Source: Dillenia suffruticosa
Taxonomy: Eukaryota; Streptophyta; Magnoliopsida; Dilleniales; Dilleniaceae
Length of the DNA: 64,000 nucleotides
Assembly: GCA_033439265.1 (NCBI GenBank)
Contig: JAVTVX010000011.1
Span: 10,230,590-10,294,589, forward strand
Direction: 5' to 3'
This document shows, piece after piece, positions 22,300-34,255 of this stretch; the first letter of the stretch is position 1, and the number at the start of each line of letters is the position of its first letter. The translations under genes and the position numbers were made by a program. A model generated the notes under the pieces. It had not been told where the DNA came from. It did no database searches and saw only the letters and a program-made list of their open reading frames with translations.

Positions 22300-23155
22300 G
22301 TAGACCCGAGTTATATCCTATTGGGGCCTACATAAGCTGTAGCGCCGAGAGATGGTGCGTCAACCCGTTCGGGTACTAGGACCCATATTAAAACATGTTG
22401 CTGAGTGTATAGGAGTTATATCCCGATCGAGGGTCAAGATCGTACGAGGTGTAGAGTTGAGAGATGGGTGTGTCAATCCATTCAAGTGCTATAACCTGTG
22501 TGAGATGTGCATCAGGTGTAGAGCCAAAAGAGTGGGTGTATTAGCCCGCTCGGGTGTTAGGACCTATATGAGAAGCATATAAGATGTAGAGCCAAGGGAG
22601 TGGATGCGTTAGGCCACTCGGGTGCTAAAACCCATATGAGATGTCTATAAGGCGTAGAGTTGAGACAGTGGATGCATTAGCCCGCTCGGGTGCTAAGGCC
22701 TATATGAGAACATATAAGGCGTAGAATCAAGAGAGTGGATGCATCAGTTTACTTGGGTGATAGGACCTGTATAAGATGCGTACGAGATGTAAAGGCGAGA
22801 GACTGGGTATGTCAGCCTGTTCGGATGTTAGGACCTATATGAGACGCGTATGAGTACCCATATGAGACGTGTATGAGGTGTAAAGCTAAGAGAGGCGTAG
22901 AGCTAACAGAGTAGGTATGTCAGTCGGCTCGAGTGTTAGGACCCATATGAGATACGTATGAAGCATAGAGCCGAGAGAGTGAGTCAGTCAGTCCGATTAA
23001 GTGCTAGAACCCATATGGAACACGTAAGAGGCATAGAGGCAAGAGAGTGAGTGTATTAACCCGTGTTAGGACCTGTATGAGATTTGTAAGAAGCATAGAA
23101 TCGAGAGAGTGGAGTGTCAACCCCGCTTGAACGCTAAGACTCATATGAGATGTGT
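22300..23155. repeat. Minisatellite, about 67-bp unit, 12-13 copies
   Basis: Imperfect tandem array. Each unit has the frame GTAGAGCCGAGAGAGTGG, then CCGCTCGGGTGCTAGGACC, then CATATGAGATG.GTA(T/A)(G/A)AGGC, with drift between copies. One unit has an extra partial copy (near 22850-22885) and one is shortened (near 23035-23100). It lies inside the outer gypsy element between protease and 3' LTR. Confidence 0.9.
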
Positions 23156-23379
23156 TGTCACCGCATGAAGATTGTTTTTGATTGCTGCACTACTGGCATG
23201 ACCAGAGTGTTACAGAGAAGTATCAAAGCATACAAAATCAAATATTATTATAAGAATAACCACAAGGCAAAAATTCCAAGTCAAGGTATCTAGTTAGCGA
23301 CACAAGATTGCAGACAAAATAATACCAGACCGAGGACAGAGATTACTAGATGGAGGTATTTGATGTACTTGTGTCATAG

Positions 23380-25010
23380 TTGAGTACTCCAATGTTGAGA
23401 GACATCCTGAATTTGATATTCATGTGCTTGGTGCTTGATAGTACTTCCAAAGTATAAAGACTAGACTAACCCAAGATAGTATCATAAGGAGACGATAGTT
23501 TGACCACTTTGAAAGTGACAACGATAGTTGCATGGTTGGGTGACGTCCCTAAAGTTATTGAGAGCGAGATAGTACTCTCGAGGTAAAGCCACTCGCTCGA
23601 GAATCCTTTCAGAGGTTTGATATGAGGTTGATGATGTGTTTGGTTGAAATCCATTTGTTGGAATGCGTCCCAATAGAAAAAATCGCAGCCTGCTCCTTGG
23701 TCGACGAAGATTCTCTTCATTGTATACTAGCCCACCTTGGCGTAGATGACCAGCGGGTCATGTTTCTTGGATTGACTCCTACTAGATCATCATCGTCAAA
23801 ACCAATCATTGATTTCTACCTTTTCTACCCCTTCTCGACATGAGCAATGAGAACCTCCTTGAAAGTGAATGTCTTTGTCATTTGAAATATCAGGGCAATT
23901 ATCCACATGTTCTGGCATTGTCGTGTTTCTACTTAGTCAGCTTAACTTTGAATTGGAGGAGAATTACTGAGGGAGAGGGGTACGAAAGAGGGATTCTTGC
24001 TCTGTATGTGAAGGATTACACCATTGGTTTGGTTTTAGGCAGCTCCCCCAACCGGTGGTTCGTTCGGTTCTTCTGTCCGACCTTAACGTCTGGTCCCCAA
24101 GAGAGATTATTCTCTCATTTTGCACTAATGAATCTTTAAAGTCTGTCGTCTCGAGCCTAGACCTCGAGCTCATCTTTCAACTTTTGACATTTGTCTGTCA
24201 TATGGCTGTAATCTCTATGGAAGTGGTAATATCAGATCGTGTTCTTTTTGGAATCATCTCCCATTGGACAAGGGGGCCATTTAACATAAGACTTACTCCT
24301 GATCTACATTAGAATTTGGCTAAGTGTATCATTCAAACGAGTGTAATTATTGAAGTCTACGATGGGGTAGAGGTCTTGGTTAGCTTGTCTTGGGTGAGGG
24401 TCACTACGGGGAGGGACTATGCTCTTTTTTCTTGTTCTTCCTCTGCACTTGTCAAGCGCCTCAACTTCTTCTACAGTAATATACTTTTCCACATGGTGTA
24501 GAATTCTTGAATGGTGGCCAAAGGATTTTTCGTGATCAAAGTCTTCATTCCCAAGGACCGCAATCTAGGAAGCAGTATTGCCAAAGCGATGGAATGGTCC
24601 AGACCCGATACTTTTATCAAATCGATTTTGAACTTATTGAGAAAATCTTTCAAGGGCTCATCATAGCTTTACCACAGCAATAAGAGGGAGGTAGACTTCC
24701 TCTTGGCACCCTGGCTGATCATGAAGTGTGTTTCGAACTGTTGTTGGAATTGTGAGAAACTCTTAATGCTAAGAAGGCAAAGTGAATTAAACCATGTTAG
24801 CGCATTGCCTTTTAGGGTTGTGCGTAAATGCTTGCACATGGTGGCTTCTGACATGTCCCTCGAGATCATGACTATCACGGAGTGGGTAGAGCGGTCTCGA
24901 GAGTTGGTGGTGTTATCATACCTCTCTACAGGAGTATATCTCATGACATTAGCTAGATAGAGATTTTGGATTGAACGACGAATGATAGGTGACGTGTTAG
25001 ATGGTATCAT
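23380..25010 (-). pseudogene. Gypsy gag-protease polyprotein remnant (outer element)
   Basis: Read on the minus strand. Gag: 25010-24669 (MIPSNTSPIIRRSIQNLYLA.. to ..TLKGNALTWFNSL..SIKSFSQFQQQFETHF), continuing 24653-24471 (EPLKDFLNKFKIDLIKVSGL) as in plant retrotrans_gag domains. Protease: 23720-23466 with MKRIFVDQGAGCDFFYWDAF (family form 'VDGGSSADILFYDAF'; the active-site G-S-S is Q-G-A-G here) ending PYDTILG, the second conserved protease block. Stops and shifts separate the segments. There is no RT or integrase downstream. The element therefore depended, at best, on proteins from elsewhere. Upstream, 25011-25640 is leader sequence. Confidence 0.8.
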
Positions 25011-25689
25011 CTCATTCCATGCTGGAATGTTTGAGTTTGGCGGTCACGAGTTCTTCAACTTGCTTCTTTAAATCAATTGGATCATGTCAAGAGGTCACCG
25101 AGGGCTCTCGATGTCTTCGAGGTTGAAGTCAATGTAAGCATGAGTGCCCTGATCTCCTCGAGGAGGATGAAACTTCTTGTCTAAGGGCACGACTAAATTC
25201 TTCTAATTATTTGCTCATGCCCTGCACCTGTGGTTCCAGCCTTTCTATCTGGAAGCAATTGACTCAATTTGGAGAGGTTGGGATAGGGGGAGGAGTTGGC
25301 CTACCTTGAGGTTAGATAGTAGGTGGTTAGGGATCTCCCTACAAGAGTGGCTCCACCTGGTGTTGTGAACAGATAATGGAAGCATATAGTTGATTAGCAG
25401 GGGCTATTGGTAGACAAGGGTCCACGGGGTTGGATGTTTGTCCTCTCACCGTAGACATTGCTTTCAAGGTATTTCCATTTTTTCTTTTGGGCGGCATAAT
25501 GATAGGAAAGGCAATGAAATAGGGTGTGAAGTATGTTTGGTTGAGAAATCAGTTTTTTCCATGGATGATAGCAATCTATTGGAGGTGTGTTTGCTTTACT
25601 AACAGAATACTTTGTTGACTCGAATGGGAACCAGTGCCGATGTGTCTTTTGGGCCTTCAGGAGTGGAAAGACCTACAAATAACCACTGA

Positions 25690-25837
25690 TGGCAGTTGAG
25701 GGAGCTCCGTCGCTTAAGTCAGAAATAGTGGTAAAAGAGAAAGAGAATGGGCTGAGTAGAGCCTTAGAATATCACTATCTATTCTTTGTGTAATGTGTGT
25801 ATGTAGAGCATAAAGAACGTACTTGGCGGGTCATGAA
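25690..25837 (-). repeat. Outer gypsy 5' LTR, left piece
   Basis: Matches 20541-20655 of the 3' LTR (GAGAAAGAGAAT.. to ..AAGAACGTAC(T/C)TG(G/A)CG(G/A)GTC). It stops at 25837, where the inner Athila-like element begins, and resumes at 32483. Confidence 0.75.
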
Positions 25838-27217
25838 TGTGCGATTTTCAAATCACAAATTTAGAAAAATATACTATAGTCAAATATTGTATATAATGAT
25901 GGATTTAAGTATCGTTCCCACAATAATATTTTATATTACCAAGTAGGAATAAAGCTAATATAAGTTGGATAGATCAAATCAACATTGCAAGATACTGAAG
26001 AAAACTAGCATTCGAATATGAAAACCCTAATCGATAAAAAACCATAATTTGATAAAAACCACAGGACATCGATTTCATCTATTTTGACCTCTTACACGGT
26101 TCAATCTTTTCAATCCCTAAGTTCATTTGCTAATAAGTTGAAGTTGATGATGACAAATTTTTCTAAATTAGATTCACACAATGGTCATACAATGAATCCC
26201 TAATTCGAGTAACCAAAACTTAATGGTCATGCAATCTTAATTAAATCAAAATGCATTAAGGTCTATGGATAATATATAATTTAGTGTTTCCTCTAAATCC
26301 CCATACATGAAATTAATGCAATGGTCGTGCTCATAATCTCACACGGATTTTATTATTTGGACTAATTTTATGCAATCATATGGGTCATATATGTACATAT
26401 CATGCAAATACGCAGGTCTCAACATTTTGAAATATTAAGTTCAATAATAAAATATTATCAAACAATAGTCATGCGATAAAATTTAAAGAAAAGAATTAAA
26501 TTAAGCCATGTGATTAATCAAATAATAGAATCCATCAAGTCATAAGAACAAGCAATTTAGCTAGACATTAAAAAGAAAAAACGAAAACAAAATAAAAGTT
26601 ATTACAACCCTTTTGTATATGTTGAAAGAGGTCGAAATCCATGGCATAGAGGCGGCTGCTAGGGTTTGTAAAATGGTAGAAGAAATAATAGAATGAGGGA
26701 GAGGCGTGAATGAATCCCCATGACTGCTAGCAATACTATATAGAAGACTAAAACTCTAGAAAATTTTGGAAACTTGATATTTGATTTTGATTTGAAAATT
26801 TCCTCTTGTTGCATGATAATGATCTCTAACTTTCCCAAATCTTGAAAACTTCATTTTTCTAGAATTTGGAGAGTTTTGAAATCCTTAACAACTAAAGTCC
26901 GATAATATCTTCTTAAGGTGCATGTTAATAGTTTTCTTTTTTAGCAGATTTCCTTTTTCAGCACTACAGTAACTATGGGTCAATTTTTGGACATACAACT
27001 GCTTGAATTAGTTTCTAGGCTTTTCGTAAGATTTGTAGGGCTTGAACGCCTTAAGAATCAAGTTAATCAAAATTTAGAAACTAGGTTCAATATTTCCTAA
27101 ATCAAATTTCACGAATTAAATCAATGTAAAATCATAAAATCATATTTAAAATAGTTCTACAATTTATAGATCAAGGCTAAAATAAAAAAATTCAAGTGTA
27201 TAAAAATATTGCTATCA
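25838..27217 (-). repeat. Inner Athila-like element, 3' LTR
   Basis: 1,380 bp, plus-strand start TGTGCGATTTTCAAATCAC, end ..TTGCTATCA. Collinear with 31043-32482 throughout. Shared landmarks include GAAAACCCTAATCGAT/TTTAATAGATT, GGCGGCTGCTAGGG/GGGGTTGCTAGG and GAATCC(C)CATGACTGCTAGCAA/CCCATAGCTACTAGCAA. In element orientation (minus) this is the downstream LTR. Confidence 0.85.
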
Positions 27218-27245
27218 AATATCCACACACTTGAATATTTGCTTG
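27218..27245 (-). promoter_or_regulatory. Polypurine tract of the inner element
   Basis: On the minus strand AAGTGTGTGGATATT immediately precedes the LTR start TGATAGCAATATT. This is the layout seen in Athila/Tat-type elements, where a GTGTGGGG-like tract abuts TTTGATAG. Confidence 0.6.
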
Positions 27246-28398
27246 CCCACAAGCAAAAACAAATTTTCTTCAAAACCAACTTAACTTCTCAAGTCCCTAA
27301 CCATGCATATGATAAATTTAGACCAGAGTAACAATCAAGACAACCAATATGTAAATCACTTCAACTCCGAATATGTAGTGTATCACTTCTCCGTAATGAA
27401 GAATATGAAATGGAACTTCACTATAAGAATGAATAAGAATGAAAAATACTTTTACTCAATTTTTTTTCTTTTTTTTTTTCATTTTTTTTAATTTTGCTGG
27501 TTCTTTCACTCCCTTTTTTCATATCTCAACATGATAATAGCTAAATATATATATAAAACTCTAACATATATAAAAAGAACATAATATCTAAAAACATAAT
27601 ATCATACTATTAATTATAAGTATATTAGTGGATTTAGATTCAAAATTTAGAGTTAAAAAAAACGTTGTGGGGTTAATTATGGGAGTAATTCCAAAAAGAA
27701 AAGGTTTAGAGTTAAATGGATTAAGTAAGAAATATAAAATGTTAAAGATGATGTTTTCAAAATGCAAAAATGTGCAAACTTAGATATCTTAATTATTTGG
27801 ATACATGAAAATAAAAAATATAGTCTATATATATATAATAAAGAAAGTTTTAGAATGATGAATTCACTTATGATTCACACTCAATAAGAAAAATGAGAGC
27901 ACAAAAAATTATTGTTTAAGAATCAAATCTTCAGTTAGATAAATTTGGTGTTAAATTTTACATGTCTATCTTTCAAATCAATCATAAAAAGATAAATAAG
28001 TAATCATGTATCAAATAACTGCTAATGTCAATCATCTTTCATACAATCCAATTCAAAATAAGTAACACATAAGAATTAGAAAATTTGAGAAAATTTTATT
28101 AGTATAGAAGAAAAATTCAACAAAAGCTCTTGAGAATAAAACAAAAATTCAACACTCAAATTTCTAAAATTTCAAAAAAAAATCAGCTAATATATATGCT
28201 TCCCCTATACTTAAATCAAGCATCATTTGCAATGTGTAAGAAAAATAAAAGTAATAAAGTTAAAAAAATAGAAAACTCTCCTAAAAAAACGATAAACCTG
28301 TAACTCCGTCTTTATCAACAACTTCTTTCATCCTCATAGATCTTCACACTATGCATATTCATAGCATCGTGCTATGTCTTGGTCCTTTTCTTATCAAT
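27246..28398. other. Inner element, non-coding 3' internal region
   Basis: AT-rich, with T-rich runs near 27455-27500. RT, RNase H and integrase, which would lie here in a complete Athila-type element, are absent. Confidence 0.6.
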
Positions 28399-30500
28399 TC
28401 ACGAATCCTCATATGACTTGTGTTCGCTCAACTGCAACTTCTTTTCTTCAACTGTATGGAATCTCTTTTTTGATTGGAATTCACATAAATTCACACCCAT
28501 AATAGCACATGCATCAACATATTTATCATCTAGGAAGTCATGATTCATATGCAATGAATTAACCATACAATTTTTAATAAAATCATTCGAGTAAAAGACA
28601 TTAAGTTTATGATCATGTTCAGCAATATTATAATGCAATGCACTCTAAAAACATCTTTTCTATCAAAATTTCTCTTGAATTGGAAAACATTAAACTCAAT
28701 TTTTTCCTCATTAAGTCTCAAAATCAACTTCCCACAAGAAGTATCAATCAATGCTAGTGTAGTGGTAAGAAAAGGTCGACCTAGAATCAATGAGGTACCT
28801 TTATTATCATTCATATCCAAGATGACAAAATCAATAGGAAAAACAAATTTATTAACTTTTATAAGTATATTCTCAACAATACTTCTTGGATATTTTATAC
28901 TTTTATCAGCTAATTGTAGGAAAATATTAATAGGTCAACTTTCTCTTAACCCTAATTTTAAGAACATAACATATGGCATGCAACACCCAGATTACACAAA
29001 ACATAAAAAAAATCGCAGAACACTCTACCATAAACTTGACCATTGAAACATCATCCAGTTTCTTCTTGTTGGTGATAACCTTCTTGAGAATCCCCCGTAG
29101 TTTGGCACCTGTCTGATGACATTCAAAAGAGAAATATTAATGCGCACTTTTGTAAAATTTTCTAAAAATTTTTCAAATTCTACTTTTGTACGTAAAATAT
29201 GCCCATGAAAAGGAATAGGGTGTTTATAGTTACTAAAACATAAAGTACTTCCTTGTTTAGATATGGTATCTAAACCCCCTCATTTGTAGATTTTTGGAAC
29301 TCTTCCTTTTTATCTTTTTTACATCTTCATCCTCAGATGGATCTAGTACCTCTAGCAATTCTTTCCCACTCCTCAATGAAATTGCATTAATATACTTTAT
29401 GGGATTCTTCTCAGTGTTACTTGACAATTTACCTAACACACGAGAATGAAATACATTAACTAATTGATCAATTTTGTTTTTAAACTTCTCAAACCTTTCA
29501 TTTGTCGTTGTTGCCAAGCATTCAATTGCAACTTCCTATGATGCTTTGCTCTCACTTGGCTATGGATTCCCTGAATTAAAGTTTAGTGAATTCACTTTTT
29601 GTGGTACTCCTTGACTTCATGAAAAGTCGGGATGGTTTCTCCACCCAGGATTGTACATACTAGAGTCAGGATTGTTTTGTATCCTGCCAAAGTATGAAAC
29701 AAAATTTGCTAGTTGTAACTGCAGACACTCAGAAATCACATGAGAAGAATCTCCACATAATTCACAATAATAAACCCAATTAGTTACAACATTGATTTGA
29801 TTAGCTTTCATAGTATTAATTAATGAATTAAGTTTTACATTAAGCATGTTAAAGTTATCTACCTGCACACCAACTCTTTGTTTAGGAATTTCACATTTAG
29901 TGGATCAATCTTATTGCTTAGATACTATATCATTTAGTAATGCACATGCTTCATTATATGATTTTATCATGAAAGAACCTCTAGCCGCAGCATCGATGGT
30001 AAATTTAACAGAATTCAAATGACCTTCATAAAATGTTTTCAAGATTAAGCGATCAGGTATACCATGATATTCAGATCCTTAAAACGTTCCCAAGAATTAT
30101 TTAAAAAGTCACCATCGAATTGCCTAAAACTAGTAATATCGTTACGTAGTTTAACCGTTTTATCAGGTGGAAAATACTTAGTCAAAAATATTTGAGATAC
30201 ATTCTCCCAATTTGTAAAATAATTAGTAGGGAAGGAGTTAAATCATACATTTGCCTTTCCCCTAGGAGAGAAAGAAACAAATGTAACCTTATTGCATCAG
30301 GGTTTACTTTGTTCAACTTGATCATATCACAAATCTCTAGAAAGTTCTTCAAATGGCTATTTTGATTTTCAAGAGTTTCTGTGCTGTTGAACTGATTGCC
30401 TGCACCAAATCAATAAGACTACATTTAAGCTCAAAGATATTTGCTTCCATGAGAGGCCTTGTAATGCTAGTTTGTATGTCTTGAAATTTTCACAGCTCTA
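28399..30500 (-). pseudogene. Athila/Tat-type gag-protease remnant (inner element)
   Basis: Minus-strand pieces in order. Gag about 30500-29600, with a zinc-knuckle-like YYCELCGDSSHVISEC at about 29720-29770 (C-x2-C-x4-H-x4-C). Then 29517-29257 with INAISLRSGKEL (a hallmark segment of Athila-type polyproteins). Then a decayed protease about 29050-28545, best part DMNDNKGTSLILGRPFLTTT..ALIDTSCGKLIL, matching the usual 'LGRPFLATGRALIDV' block. The active-site segment is not readable. 28638-28399 continues with an acidic tail frame. Many stops. No RT or integrase, so this is a gag-only, non-autonomous derivative. Confidence 0.8.
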
Positions 30501-31013
30501 TTATCATAAGCCATTGTTTCCTCAAAAATACAAAAATAATATAATTAGATCTCTTTACAAATACAAAAATAATACAAAATTAGATCTATAAAATAAATTA
30601 TAAAAACTATTCAAATAAATCTAAATTATCTATATAAAAGTAGAAATCATAGAAATACGATAAACAATTCCACAAAAGATATCTAAGCAATTAATCGAAA
30701 AACTGAAAAATCACGAAAAAATAAAAAAAAATGGAAAAACCTAAGAAAATAAAGGAATCTGGCAAAGATAGGGTAGTACATGTAGCAAAAGCTATAGGTT
30801 TTACTCAACACACCGAAATCATTTGAAAATAGTGGTCATCTAACCCTAAATCAAAAATTCTTTTCTCAGACAGCAAATTTTCTACCAAATTTCAAAAAGT
30901 CTGAACTTAAAACTGCAACTGTATAATTCTAAACCCTAATCTGAAAATGAAAGAAACAAGTAATATTAAAGTCTAATCTCAAAGAAGATTATTTTGTTTG
31001 ATAAACAAAGATA

Positions 31014-31037
31014 TCCCTGCCAATAGCGTCAAAAACA
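31014..31037 (-). promoter_or_regulatory. Primer binding site of the inner element
   Basis: On the minus strand TTTTTGACGCTATTGGCAGGG directly follows the 5' LTR. It matches, with drift, the TGGCGCCGTTGCCGGGGA primer site of Athila-type elements (tRNA-Asp in the literature). This fixes element polarity as minus. Confidence 0.7.
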
Positions 31038-31042
31038 TAATC

Positions 31043-32482
31043 TGTGATTTTCAAACCACAAATTTAGGCAGTTATACTTTAGTCAAATATTGTGTATAGT
31101 GATGAGTTCAAGTATTATTCTCACAAAAATATTTTATGTTATCAAGTATAAATAAATTTAATTTAAGTTGGACAGATCGAATCAAAATTATAAAGATATT
31201 AAAAAAAATTAAAATTAAAATATGAAAACTTTAATAGATTAAAAACCCTAATTTGATAAAAGTCATATGACATTGATTTCTTTTATTTTAACTTCTTACA
31301 TGGTTGAATTTTTTTAATTCGTAAGTTCATTGGCTAATGAGTTATAGTTGATGATGATAGATTTCCCTAAATTAGATTTACCTAATAGTCATGTAATAAA
31401 TCCCTAACCCAATGATCATATAATTTTGATTAAATTTAACTATCTTAAATTGTATAGATAACCTATAATTTATAGTTTTTCCTAAATCTCCATACATAGA
31501 ATTAATCAAATGATTATACTCATAATTTCATGCGGATTTTATTATTTGAACTAATTTTATACAATTATATGGATCATGTATACACTCGATTTCATATAAT
31601 GCAAAACGAAGGCCTATACATTTCGAAGTATTAAGTTCAACAGTAAAATTTAATCAAATAATAATCATACCAATAAAATTTAAAGGAAAGAATTAAATCA
31701 AACCATATAATTAATCACATAATAGAATCCATCGAGTTCTAGAAGTAAGAAATTTAGCCGGACATTGAAAAGAAAAACGAAAACAAAATAAAAGTTGTTA
31801 CAAATCTTTTGCACATGACGAATTAGGTTGAAATCCGTGGTATGGAGGGGGTTGCTAGGTTTGTAAAATGGTGGAGGATGTAATGGAATGAGGAGGAGGT
31901 GTGGATGAATCCCATAGCTACTAGCAATGCTATATATAAGACTAAAACCCTAGAAGAATTTTGAAATTTGGTGTTTTATTGTGATTTGGAAACTTCCTCT
32001 TATTTCATGATAATGATCTCTAACGTTTTCAAAACTTGAAAACTTCTTTTTTCTTTAATTTAAAGAGTCTTGAAGTCCTTAAAAGCTGAATTTTGAAAAT
32101 ATCTTCTCAAGATGTGCATTAATAGTTTCTTTTTTCAACAAACTTCCTTTTTTAGCATTGCAGCAACTTCGGGCCAGTTTTCAAAAATACTTCTACATGA
32201 ATCAGCTTCTAGGCTCTTCATAAGATTTGTAGAGCTCGAAATCTTATTTCCAATGCCATAAGAATCGGTCCAATAAGACATTTGAGCAGAAAGTTATGCT
32301 CAAAATATTAATAGCTGTTTGTGTAGTTCGAAATTTAGAAACTAAACTCCATGCCTACTAAATCAAAACCTCACATATTAAATCAGTACAAAATCATAAA
32401 TTAGATTTAAAACTATCCTAGAATTCGTAAATAAAGTCTAAAATAATATAATTCAAATGTATAATAATATTTTTATTGGTCA
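31043..32482 (-). repeat. Inner Athila-like element, 5' LTR
   Basis: About 1,440 bp, plus-strand start TGTGATTTTCAAACCAC, end ..TTATTGGTCA. Collinear with 25838-27217 but clearly diverged and with a short extra segment near 32240-32330. The divergence suggests an old insertion. Flanks are imperfect target duplications (CATGA at 25832-25836, CATAT at 32483-32487). Confidence 0.85.
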
Positions 32483-32996
32483 CATATGCTTTGTATATAT
32501 AGCATGTGCATGCATGTGAAATCTCTTGTTGAAGCATGCAGAAACCCTAGTTACCTTATAGAGAAATTATTGGAGATCTTTCGATATTACAAAGACTATT
32601 GTTAAAGATCTTTAAGAACTTTGGGATCCCATAGATTAAATGAAATTCAAGTAGTCATGGAGATTCTCTACCTTATTATGAGAGATAATAGAGATTTCTT
32701 TCCTAGATTAGGGGAGATTTAAATTTCAGGTGATCATAGTTTTGATTTGCCAAGTAGATATGTTAGTTGGTAGGAGACCACATAGTAGTAGCCGAGAGGT
32801 TTAGCCGAGATGGTTTAACCAATCAGTGATTGAGAGGTATAAGTGATAGTGTCCGATCAAAAGAGTATTTGACTGAGAGAGTGTATGATTGAGTAGGGGT
32901 TTATCGAGAGGGCCCTTGGTGGTATGTGGACTTTTGTGATTATGGCTTAATGGGTTTGGTCGCTTCTGGGCTTTATGGTTATATGTTGTTAGGTCA
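32483..32996 (-). repeat. Outer gypsy 5' LTR, right piece
   Basis: Continues the outer LTR after the inner insertion and matches 20660-21189 to the end (..TTGTTAGGTCA versus ..CTGTTAGATAA). On the minus strand the LTR starts TGACCTAACAAC, a proper TG end. It therefore marks the right boundary of the outer element, followed by TGTAC as the possible target duplication. Confidence 0.75.
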
Positions 32997-34255
32997 TGTA
33001 CCATCACATATCATACTTAAATACTAACAAGTGTTTCAAGTCCCAATATAACTCAAAGCAATCAAGAAAACAAAAGGTTTACTTATTACATTTACATTAA
33101 AATATTTGCAACACTTTGGCAAGTTAACTCAAAAATAAATACAAAATGGTTCAAAACTAAAAAAAAAAAGTGAGGAATATCATCTTCTTAAACTTGAAAT
33201 CAATTATTACTATCTAAATCTCCTCTATTACTCCAAATGTGCTTGAAATATTAAATTTGGATCAACCAACAACTCATTGTGTAAGTAATTTTGTGGTGAT
33301 TCAGAAAGGGAAGAATGCATAACACACATATTGCATATGACACTTTGTTAGGCATAAAACATGATTCATGAATATTAATTAGAATCTAATTCATACCATT
33401 ATCCGTTTTGAACATATATACATGTATGCATATAAATGAAAAGATAATAAGAACGAAAAGACAAAAGGGAGAGAAATCAATTAGTTTGAAAATCTCACTC
33501 ACTCATATATGTAGACTACAATTGTTTTCTGAACTTGTCATTTTTTTTTATTTTGCATTACCTTAGTTATCTTTTACTTAAAAAGAATAATGAAATTTGG
33601 ATCTCAACTAATCATTTGTTCATCCACCATAGACAAGAGATAACATAGAAGACAAGTGTCTCATAGTCAAATGGGATCTCAACCAGAGAGATGTTGATGT
33701 TATTTATAATTTGTCAATTTGGTGAGCAAGCCCATTTGTTTCATCTACTATAGACAAAATTTATTAACATTTTAAATTTTTATTTTAATTATATATGGAC
33801 ATAACATTAAAAATCCAAATATATCTAAATTTCACATACTTCATACTTAGAACCCTAAAAGGGGTTTAATCATAAATATATATAATAACAAAAAACATGA
33901 ATAAATTCAACCAAAACGTGAACATGGAAATGAACTAGAGTGAAAGGCATGAATTCTTCACTAAGTTTAATGTGAACTAACTAATATGCTGTTATAAACC
34001 ATATGACCTTGTAGTTTAACTGAGTAAGAACTTAAGTCCTTAAAATTATATCAACACTTGAAAAGCCTTGAGTTGATTCTTTTATTAAATTAATCATATT
34101 TATTAGCTTATTCTCATGATTCTAGGATATTAGCAATAAATTTATGTGGATTAATGCGAAAACCATATATCTTAAACAATATAAACATAGTAAGTCCAAG
34201 GAAAACCTCGCTATACTTGTAAGAACATAAAATTAAGGGAAAAATAGGTATAATC
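32997..34255. other. No gene recognised
   Basis: AT-rich sequence outside the outer gypsy element. Contains homopolymer runs only. No coding or RNA gene seen. Confidence 0.5.

Noticed and set aside
22300-23155. CRISPR-like array
   Set aside because: The units are directly adjacent with no unique spacers, drift throughout, and sit in a plant gypsy element; this is a minisatellite.
28609-29046. 145-codon plus-strand frame
   Set aside because: It is the complement of the decayed Athila-type protease on the minus strand, which has clear family motifs.
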